The notes under the pieces: model-generated
What the model was told of the DNA's origin: nothing
The model's input: the letters and a program-made list of their open reading frames with translations, nothing else
Databases searched by the model: none
Made by a program: the position numbers and the translations under genes
Shown: positions 13,902 to 21,158 of the stretch, one piece after another
Layout of the letters: the number at the start of each line of letters is the position of its first letter
Position numbering within the stretch: the first letter of the stretch is position 1
NCBI GenBank assembly: GCA_963784195.1
Contig: CAWARA010000016.1
Location: 434,001-498,000, forward strand
DNA from: CAVQAH01 sp963784195
GTDB taxonomy: Bacteria > Acidobacteriota > Vicinamibacteria > Vicinamibacterales > 2-12-FULL-66-21
DNA length: 64,000 nucleotides
Direction: 5' to 3'

Positions 13902-13984
13902 TCAGGTATCGGCGTTCAGCTGTCAGTCAAACCTGAGCGGTGCGCGTCGCCCAGGGCTCTGAGCTGACAGCTGTTAGCTGATAC
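13902..13984. repeat. Inverted word repeat upstream of the cupin gene
   Basis: GTATCGGCGTTCAGCTGTCAG pairs with CTGACAGCTGTTAGCTGATAC about 38 bp downstream with few mismatches. The right arm runs into GATACT (13980-13985), a -10-like hexamer 9 nt before the next ATG. Confidence 0.6.
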
Positions 13985-13994
13985 TCTGATAGGC

Positions 13995-14810
13995 ATGCAG
14001 AGAGCTCTCATATTGTTGACTGGCTGGATCGCGCTGTCGCAGGCGGCCGGCCAGCCACCCGCACAGCCCCCCGCGCAACCGCCCGTCACGCAGCCACCTG
14101 CCAAGCCTCCGGCCGCTCAGACACCGCGACGCCAGCCGGCGCCTCCGCCGATCACGCGCACGACGGTGAGCGTCCAGGTCACCGATCTGGAAGGGAAAGG
14201 TCTCGGAGACGTCTGGGTCAAGGGCACGGGCCCGGTGGATCGTGAGAGCCCGACGGACGCCGAGGGCATGGTCACGCTGCGGAACATGCTGCCGGGAACC
14301 TACCGGCTGCGGTTCGAGCACGAACGGTTCGTGACCTTCGAACGCGAGGTCACGGTCCAGGCGAACAAGCCCATGACCGTCAACGTCGCATTGAACGCGG
14401 CACCGCCACCACCGGAGCAGCCGGCTCGCGATCCGGGGCCCGCCGCCCCGGCGCTGCCGCCCGCCGGCCCGCCGACGTCGGTCAACCTGATCGATCTGAT
14501 CGAACGGAACTTCGTCGGCAACAACCCGTCACTGACCTCGTCAGTCGGCTGCGCACCAAGTGCCACCGCAAACCTCATGCAGCTGCGCGAGCCACTCGCC
14601 CAACACGCGCACGCGGATGCCGACGAACTGGTTTACGTGCTCGGCGGCGAAGGCACGCACAAGGTTGACGGCAAGGACATCTCACTCCAGGCAGGAGTCT
14701 TTGCCGTCGTCCCACGCGGCACGGCCCATTCCTTCACCCGCCGCGGCAGCAGACCGCTCATTTTTCTGTCGGTCCTGAGTGGGCAGCCGTGTTCCTCTTC
14801 GGGGCGATAG
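13995..14810 (+). CDS. Exported cupin-domain protein with a carboxypeptidase-regulatory-like domain
   Basis: 271 residues. An N-terminal signal-like segment (ALILLTGWIALSQAAG) is followed by a Pro/Gln/Ala linker, then a carboxypeptidase-regulatory-like beta-sandwich (VSVQVTDLEGKGLGDVWVKG...PGTYRLRFEHERF). After a second Pro-rich linker comes a single cupin domain with a partial metal-site pattern HAHADADELVYVLGGEG and RGTAHSF. The cupin probably binds a metal and a small ligand; the substrate is unknown. ATG 13995 follows GATACT by 9 nt, suggesting a leaderless or very short leader. The last codons run into the large inverted repeat at 14809-15140, so the C-terminal tail may be repeat-derived. 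Confidence 0.75.
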   Translation: MQRALILLTGWIALSQAAGQPPAQPPAQPPVTQPPAKPPAAQTPRRQPAPPPITRTTVSVQVTDLEGKGLGDVWVKGTGPVDRESPTDAEGMVTLRNMLPGTYRLRFEHERFVTFEREVTVQANKPMTVNVALNAAPPPPEQPARDPGPAAPALPPAGPPTSVNLIDLIERNFVGNNPSLTSSVGCAPSATANLMQLREPLAQHAHADADELVYVLGGEGTHKVDGKDISLQAGVFAVVPRGTAHSFTRRGSRPLIFLSVLSGQPCSSSGR

Positions 14811-15140
14811 GGACGGGGGACGGAGGGGACGGAGGGCACGGAACAAGCCTCAACGCGGAGACGCGGAGACACGGAGGCTTCGGGCAGGAATCAGGTGCAC
14901 GCAGCCGATGCCGCCGCGCTTGCGCGGCGAGCGAAGGAGGGAGAGCACGCGGGCGCAAGCCAAATTTGAACGCAGGATGGCTTGCGCCCGCGTGCTCTCC
15001 CTCCTTCGCTCGCCCGGCCGCATGGCCGGGCCGGCATCGGCCGCAGATCGCCTCGACCTTGATTTCGCTCGCCGAAACCTCCGTGTCTCCGTGTCTCCGT
15101 TTTTGAGGCTTGTTCCGTGTCCCCTCTGTCCCCTCCGTCA
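14809..15140. repeat. Large cloverleaf-like inverted repeat, copy 1
   Basis: Outer arms (about 14809-14878 and 15077-15140) are complementary runs of CGGAGACACGGAGG-type words plus GGAACAAGCCTCAA. Inside is a branched palindrome. A 10-bp base stem GCCGATGCCG (14904-14913) pairs with 15032-15041. A side hairpin CCGCGC-TT-GCGCGG is at 14914-14927 and a second, CCCGGCC-GCAT-GGCCGGG, at 15013-15030. A perfect 34-bp central stem (14928-14961 with 14979-15012) closes a 17-nt loop. Copy 2 at 56455-56860 keeps the base stem and side hairpins but has an unrelated central stem. No gene is supported inside. Confidence 0.85.
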
Positions 15141-15156
15141 CCTGCTCCTCACCCGT

Positions 15157-17836
15157 TTACTCCCCCCGGAGCGCCACGGCCGGATCGATCGCCACAGCTC
15201 TGCGCGCCGGTAAGTAGCTCGCCGCAACGGCGGCGATCGTTACGAGCAGTGTGGAGCCCCCGAATACGAGCGGATCCCAGGGCTCGACCCCGAACAGCAG
15301 GCCTGACAGCAGACGGCTGGCGAAGAATGCCAGCGCGAGACCGGCGGCTGTGCCGATCGCCGCAAGGCGCAGACCTCGTCCAATCACGAAGGAGAAGATC
15401 TCGCCGGGGGTCGCACCGAGCGCGAGGCGGAGGCCGAGGTCGCGCGTCGATTCGTTGACCCAGCCGGCGATCAACCCGTAGATCCCGACCACCATCAGCA
15501 GAACCGCGACGTAGGCGAAGAGCGCAATCAGCAGTGCATTGAAGCGCTGAGCGGCGACGGATCCGGTCACCATGTCCTCGAGCGTACGCACGTTGAAGAC
15601 CGGCTGCTCGGGATCGATGCTCCTGATTGCTTCCCGGACCGGGGCTGCCAGTCGAACAGGATCGCCATCGCTTCGAATGACGAACGTCAGGCTCGCTGAT
15701 GGATTCTGCGACTGTGGCACGTAGAGGTGCGGCTCCGGCGGATCTTCGAGGCGTGTTGGCCGCACGCCGCCGACGACGCCGACAATCTGGCGGAACTCGC
15801 GTTCGTTGGTCGGCCTGATGCGCTGGCCGATGGGATCGGCGCCTGGAAAGTACCGTTCAACGAAGGCTCGGTCGACGACAGCCACTCTTGCCGAATCGGC
15901 GCGGTCGCTGTCTGCGAACGCTCTGCCCTCGAGCAACGGAATCCCCATCGCTCGAAAATAGCCGGGTGTTGCCCATCGCAGGTAGGCGCGATCGTTCTGG
16001 CCCGGCGGCGGGTCGGGACGGCCTTCGATGCGAACACCGAAACGCATCAGCCCCTGTTCACCGGAAAGCGGCAGCGGCGCACCAGCGCCGGCGACGGTCA
16101 CGCCGGGCAGCACGCGGATAGCCTCGAGGGCGCGTGACGCGAACGACGACCAGACCTCCGGCTCGTACCTTCGAGATCGCCAGGTTGACCTGCGCGAGCA
16201 GCGTGCTGTCGGCGCGAAAGCCGGCGTCCACGTGCGTGAGGCGCACGAAGCTTCGCCCGAGGAGACCGGCGCAGATCACGAGCGCGAGGGTCAGCGCGAT
16301 CTCGACGCTCACGAGGATCGACCGCGAACGCCGCGTCGAGCGTCCGCTGGATTGATCGCGGCCGGACTTCAACGAGTCGTTGGCCGTGCTGTGGGTGGCG
16401 CGCCATGCCGGCGCGAAACCGGTGACGATCGCCGCTGCCACGGTGAGCGTCAGCGTAGCCAGCAGGACGCGCACGTCGATGCCGATGGCTGCCGCTCTCG
16501 GCAATTCGACGGACGCGCTGGCGCGAAAGACCTGCAGCCCTGCCCACGCCAGCCCGAGACCCGCGAGCCCCCCGAAACCGGCGATCACGGCGCTCTCAAC
16601 GAACTGCTGACGCGCGATCCGTCCGCGGCTGGCGCCGAGCGCCGCGCGCACCGCCATCTCGCGCTCGCGGGAAATGCCGCGCGCCAGCAGCAGGCTGGTG
16701 ACGTTGGCGCACGCAATCAGGAGCACGCAACCTACGCCCGCCAGCAACACGAGCAGCGGCCGGCGCACCGCGCCGACCAGGCTTTCGTGCAGCGTCGTAA
16801 CGGTCACGCCCCACCCTTTCATCGGCGGGTGTTCAGCCTCGATCCGCGCGGCCACCGCGCGCAGGACGCTCGCGGCCGACTCCGGCGACACGCCTGGCGA
16901 CAATCTGCCGACCACGTCGAGATAGTTTGCGGAGCGCTGCCCCGACCTCAGCCGCTCAGGCAGCGGCACCCACATGTCCACGTCACGAGACGGAAAATCG
17001 AATGCGGGCGGCATCACGCCGACAATCGTCGCCGCCTCTCCATCCAGCGTGACGCCACTGCCGACAGCCGTCGGCGCGCCTCCGAATCGCGACTGCCAGA
17101 ACTGATGGCTGATTACGACCACCGATGACGCATTTGGCAACGCGTCTGACTGTCCCAATGTGCGCCCATGAAACGGCTTCGCAGCAAGAAGCGCGAACAT
17201 CGTCGGCGAAACCATCGACGTCGTGATCCTCACCGGCTCACCTCGCCCGCGCATTGTCGACGCGTCACCGGCCGTGAACGCCGCGAGGGATTCCAGCGCG
17301 TGCGGCCCGGTGGCCTGATCGCGAAAGTCGAAGAAATTCGCCGGGGACACTCGATTGCGCGCGATGCCCCGCGGGTTTGCCGACCACACACGAATCAGCC
17401 GATCCGGCTGGTCGTAGGGAAGCGGCCGAAGCACGACAGCGTCGACGATGCTGAAGATCGCCGTGTTGGCACCGATGCCGAGGGCGAACGTGGCGATCGC
17501 CGCGGCTGCGAACCCCGGACGCCTGCGCAGCGATCGGAGCCCGTATCGCACGTCCTGCACGGACTGATCGAGCCACTGGCGCGGGGCGACTTGACGGGGC
17601 GATGCGGTGTTCACAGTCTGCTTTCTGCGGCGCCGCTGGCGCATCGCAATGGCTGATGGAATGGAGGCGAGCGCCTGGCGCCAATACCACAGGTGCGCCG
17701 GAAGGCGGCCCGCCGCCGGACGGACATGCGTCAGATACTCGTGATCGAGCTCCGCGAGCAGAGAGGACCGTGCGTCAGCAGGAAGGAGTGCCGACAGACA
17801 GGCGCGCGCGAGCCGGGGGGCGTGCGGGAGTGGCAT
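15157..17836 (-). CDS. ADOP-type ABC transporter permease (MacB/FtsX-like), one frameshift
   Basis: After one correction this is an 892-residue permease of the acidobacterial duplicated orphan permease type. It has a short N-terminal helical prefix (LPADARSSLLAELDHEYL), then two repeats of MacB periplasmic core plus FtsX-like transmembrane region. Motifs include FALGIGANTAIFSIVDAVVLRPLPY, and the C-terminal MVVGIYGLIAGWVNESTRDLGLRLALG. No ATPase is encoded nearby. The frame breaks at the CC of 16168-16169; removing one base restores AISKYEPEVWSSF. ATG 17836 sits one base after the upstream PadR stop, so the two genes are translationally coupled. Role is presumably lipid, lipoprotein or small-molecule export; the substrate is unknown. 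Confidence 0.85.
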
Positions 17837-17837
17837 C

Positions 17838-18173
17838 TCAGGAACGGCCGGCCCGCCGCAACCGCAGACCCGACCACATGCGTGACTGCAGTTCGTTGGC
17901 CGCCTGCAACGCGTCCACGCCGGACGCGGTGAGCTCGAAGAACCGGCGCGCGCGGCCATCCGTAGACGTGCCGCCGTCGCGTTCGACGCTCTGGACGTAG
18001 CCCTTGTCTTCGAGACGCTCGAGCGTGGAATACACAGCGCCGATCGCCACCGACCTGCCAGCACGCGCCTCGATTTCGCGACGCACGCTCATTCCGTAGG
18101 CCCCGCCTTCCAGCCGGGCGACCGCGAGCATGACGACCTGCTCCAACTCCCCCAGGTATTCCCCTCGTCCCAT
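17838..18173 (-). CDS. PadR family transcriptional regulator (with ADOP permease)
   Basis: 111 residues with a PadR winged-helix domain: LGELEQVVMLAVARLEGGAYG, the recognition region AIGAVYSTLERLEDKGYV, a wing with GRARRFFELTASG, and a short helical end. It forms a two-gene operon with the permease downstream and, by family precedent, probably represses it until a ligand is sensed. The start ATG lies 6 nt after a TAGAAA -10 element, so the mRNA is expected to be leaderless. A near-copy of this gene arrangement occurs at 34927-37889. Confidence 0.92.
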   Translation of the reverse strand: MGRGEYLGELEQVVMLAVARLEGGAYGMSVRREIEARAGRSVAIGAVYSTLERLEDKGYVQSVERDGGTSTDGRARRFFELTASGVDALQAANELQSRMWSGLRLRRAGRS

Positions 18174-18179
18174 GATCTA

Positions 18180-18208
18180 TTTCTACAAAACAGAAAAACA
18201 ATTGTCAA
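18180..18208 (-). promoter_or_regulatory. Promoter of the PadR-ADOP operon
   Basis: Minus strand: -35 TTGACA (18203-18208), 17-bp spacer, -10 TAGAAA (18180-18185), then 6 nt to the ATG. ACAATTGT overlaps the -35 and is a possible operator half. Confidence 0.75.
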
Positions 18209-18230
18209 CGCAAAACGCCACTGCCGTGGG

Positions 18231-18320
18231 TCGTAGTTCGTTGCTCGTTGCTCGGAGACCACGTCAGCGCTCTCGACCGGGCTCTTCGAGCGACGAGCGA
18301 GAGTACGAGTGACGAACCAC
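18231..18320. repeat. Inverted word repeat upstream of the aldo/keto reductase
   Basis: Words TCGTAGTTCG/TTGCTCG on the left pair with CGAGCGACGAGCG and GACGAACCACGA on the right around a GC-rich centre. It lies between two divergent promoters. Confidence 0.55.
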
Positions 18321-18328
18321 GACACGAT

Positions 18329-18334
18329 TACAAT
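18329..18334 (+). promoter_or_regulatory. -10 element of the aldo/keto reductase gene
   Basis: TACAAT ends 6 nt before the ATG at 18341, giving an expected leaderless transcript. No Shine-Dalgarno sequence fits in between. Confidence 0.55.
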
Positions 18335-18340
18335 GAGCAG

Positions 18341-19306
18341 ATGCGCTATCGCACGTTCGGCCGGACAGGGTGGAACGTTTCCGAAGTCGGATACGGGATG
18401 TGGGGAATGGGCGGCTGGACCGGGAGCGACGATCAGGAATCGCTGGCGTCCCTCGATCGGGCTATCGGGCTTGGGTGCACCTTCTTCGACACGGCATGGA
18501 TCTACGGTCAGGGTCACAGCGAGCAATTGCTCGGAGAAACGCTGCGACGGCATCAAGGCTCGAGACTCTACGTCGCGACGAAGATCCCGCCGAAGAACAT
18601 GAAGTGGCCGGCCAAGTCCGTGTACACGCTCGAGGACGTGTATCCGGCGGATCACATCCGCGAATACACGGAACGCAGCCTCCAGAATCTAGGCACGTCG
18701 ACGATCGATCTCCAGCAGTTCCACGTGTGGAGCGATGAATGGGCCGGTGACGAACGCTGGCAGCGTGCGGTCTCGGCTCTGAAAGAAGAGGGATTGGTTC
18801 GCGCGATCGGCATCAGCATCAACCGCTGGCAGCCCGAAAACGCGGTGCGGGCGATTCAGACGGGGCTGATCGATGCCGTGCAGGTCGTTTACAACGTCTT
18901 CGATCAGAATCCGGAGGACACGCTCTTCCCCGCCTGCCAGTCGGCCAACGTCGCGGTCATCGCCCGCGTTCCCTTTGACGAGGGCAGCCTCACCGGCAAG
19001 CTGACCGCGCAGTCACGGTGGCCCGACGGCGATTTTCGGAACATCTACTTCAGCCCGGAAAACCTGGCCGCAACGTTGCCCCGGGTTGACCGGCTGCGTT
19101 CAGTGGTGCCGGCAGGTATGTCGATGCCGGAGCTGGCGCTGAGGCACATCCTCCAGCACCCGGCGGTCAGCACCGTCATCCCCGGCATGCGCAAGCTCGC
19201 CCACGTCGAGCAAAACCTTGCGGTGAGCGACGGCCGAGCTCTGCCGGACGATCTCATGGCTGAGCTTGGGCTACACAGATGGGAGCGGAGGGTCGATATC
19301 GAATAG
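18341..19306 (+). CDS. Aldo/keto reductase
   Basis: 321 residues with the TIM-barrel aldo/keto reductase pattern. The catalytic Asp and Tyr are in FFDTAWIYGQGHSE, the Lys in YVATKIPP, and the QFHVW strand replaces the common catalytic-His segment. The C-terminal NADPH-binding region contains VSTVIPGMRKLAHVEQN. It probably reduces a carbonyl substrate with NADPH in the cytoplasm; the specific substrate cannot be inferred. ATG 18341 was chosen over earlier in-frame starts because MRYRTFGRTGWNVSEVGYG is the family start and it sits 6 nt after a -10 hexamer. Earlier codons translate the word repeat. Confidence 0.92.
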   Translation: MRYRTFGRTGWNVSEVGYGMWGMGGWTGSDDQESLASLDRAIGLGCTFFDTAWIYGQGHSEQLLGETLRRHQGSRLYVATKIPPKNMKWPAKSVYTLEDVYPADHIREYTERSLQNLGTSTIDLQQFHVWSDEWAGDERWQRAVSALKEEGLVRAIGISINRWQPENAVRAIQTGLIDAVQVVYNVFDQNPEDTLFPACQSANVAVIARVPFDEGSLTGKLTAQSRWPDGDFRNIYFSPENLAATLPRVDRLRSVVPAGMSMPELALRHILQHPAVSTVIPGMRKLAHVEQNLAVSDGRALPDDLMAELGLHRWERRVDIE

Positions 19307-19309
19307 CAG

Positions 19310-19497
19310 GTGCGAAAGTGCGCAGGTGCGCAAGTGCGCGAAGTGCGCAAGTGCTTAAGGGGCAAAGTGCGCGGGTGCACAAGTGCTACGGGCTGGCAGA
19401 GTTGCCGCTAAATGCTGTATCCATTGCACTTGTGCACGTGCGCACTTTGCTATTGAGCACTTGCGCACTCCGCGCACTAGCGCACGTGCGCACTTGA
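19310..19497. repeat. GTGCGCA word-repeat hairpin without cargo
   Basis: The left arm (19310-19393) has GTGCGCA/GTGCGCAA words and the right arm (about 19424-19497) the complements, around a 30-nt centre. The words are the same as those flanking the gene-bearing element at 8554-9212. The right arm ends in CACTTGACAG, which may contribute a -35 (TTGACA) for rpmE. Confidence 0.75.
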
Positions 19498-19539
19498 CAG
19501 TGTTAAACTAGTTGTTTGCCGTTACCCAAGGAGCCAGCA

Positions 19540-19800
19540 GTGAAGGAAGGCATTCATCCCAAGTATCACGAGGTTGAGGCACGGTGTGCGTGCGGAGCGA
19601 CCTGGAAGACTCGCTCGACGAAGCCGGAGCTGCACCTCGAAATCTGCAACAACTGTCACCCGTTCTTCACGGGGCGTCAGAAGTTGATCGACACCGAGGG
19701 CCGCGTCGAGCGGTTCACGAAGCGGTTCGGAGCGCAGACGTCCGAGAGCCGGAAGCAGGCGGCGAAGTCCAAGAAGCAGCCGGCCACCGCGAAAGCCTGA
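19540..19800 (+). CDS. rpmE: 50S ribosomal protein L31
   Basis: 86 residues, zinc-binding (C+) form of L31. It has IHPKYHEVEARCACG and CNNCHPFFTG giving the cysteine ligands, and the TGRQKLIDTEGRVERFTKRF signature. A basic Lys/Gln/Ala tail follows. The GTG start at 19540 is chosen because AAGGAG lies 6-7 nt before it and MKEGIHPKY is the family start. An upstream in-frame start would add non-conserved residues. It converges with the mrfB-like gene, with only 4 bp between the stop codons. Confidence 0.95.
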   Translation: MKEGIHPKYHEVEARCACGATWKTRSTKPELHLEICNNCHPFFTGRQKLIDTEGRVERFTKRFGAQTSESRKQAAKSKKQPATAKA

Positions 19801-19804
19801 GGGC

Positions 19805-21157
19805 TTACCACCAGGCGAACAACTGCCCGCTGGTTCTCGCGATTTTTCTGTCGAGTCGCGCGAGACGGTGACGTATCCCGTCCGCGCGTCTTTGCCGCCC
19901 CTCCTCGATTTCCACCTCTTCCAGCGCAAACAGCGCAAGCTCACGAGCGGTGTCCAGATCGCGGACCCTGTGCTCGTGATGGATGGCCAGCGCCTCGGCC
20001 GCGAATTCGCGCAAGGCCGACAGCTCGCTCTGGCGCGCGCCTTGCGCGTGCCGGTCAGATCGAGAATCCGTCGCCAGCAGCTCGCGGCATCCTCGAACCG
20101 TCGCTCACGCCGGCAGCGCAGGCCGAGCCAGTACCGAGGCTTCGGCAGCAACCAGGACGGACTCCGCTTGCGCGGCTCGCGCATAGCACGCTTCAGCGCG
20201 ATCGAACTTTCCTGCCCGTTCGTACACCCGGCCCAATGACAGCGCCTCGGTGCTGTCGCGGCAGGCGTCAGCGCCCTGCGCCGCAAGGCGGGCCGCGTGC
20301 GCCGTCACGGCCGCGAGCGAGACGAGATCCTGGCGATTGTGCTCGAGCACCGGTTCGAGCAGGCGTGGATCGCCGCTTCTCAAGAATCTGAAGAACCGGG
20401 ATGGGATTTCGAACCCGCCCACGTCGCCGACGCGCGTCACGTCGAACAGCACGCGCTCGAGCGTCGACAGCCGGCAACCGCCCTCGTCGTTTCCGCCAGG
20501 CCCGCGTCGCGCCGGCTCGCGCCCGCTCCAGAGCCGCCGGGCCGGATGCAGCATGTCGAAATGCGGCACCCCCTCGAGCGGCCCCGGCATCCGGTGGAAC
20601 GTCCAGCGCATCTCCATCACCGGCACGTCGAATGTCTTGCCGTTGTACGAAACGATGAGGTCGGTCGCGTCGAAGAAATCGGCCACGGCGGCGAGCAACG
20701 CTCGCTCGCCTGCGAAGCTCGTGAGCAGGAACTGCCGCACTTGAAACGCGCCGAGGTCGAAATAGCCGCAGCCCACGAGGAACGCAACCGTTCCGGCACC
20801 GCCGGACAGCCCCGTGGTCTCGAGGTCGATGAAAATCGTGCGCGATGGTCCCGATGCGGACAGCGATGGGTCGAGCAGACGAAGCGCGTCGTTGTCGCCC
20901 AGGTCGCAATCGCCAATCGCCACGGAGCCATACCAGCGATCCGACTCGTAACGGCGATCGATCACGAGACAGTCTCCGAACGACGTCTCAACCGTCCGTC
21001 CACCCAGAATCTCGCCCATGCGCGCAAGGTCGACGGTCGCTTCGAAGCCCCCGACAGGCTCGTACGTGAGCTCCCGGGTGCGCCCTGCGTTGCCAGCCGA
21101 ACCAGACGAGCCAGCACCGGGCCGAACGATGGAACGAAGCCTGGAGGTCAGATCCAC
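19805..21157 (-). CDS. mrfB: MrfB/YprB-like RNase H-fold exonuclease, two compensating indels
   Basis: A 450-residue protein once two indels are corrected. The DnaQ/RNase H-like exonuclease core has FIDLETTGLSGG, IVSYNGKTFDVP, PHFDMLHPARRLW and LEHNRQDLVSLA, carrying the acidic metal ligands. A TPR-like helical tail (FEDAASCWRRIL, DTARELALFALEEVE) follows. The tail changes frame at 20134-20135 (one extra base in a GGTAC context) and returns near 20051 (one base missing). Both ends are in the same frame, which supports one gene. GTG 21157 is one base past the helicase stop. In Bacillus subtilis the homologous YprA-YprB pair acts as mitomycin repair factors MrfA-MrfB. Confidence 0.8.
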
Positions 21158-21158
21158 G

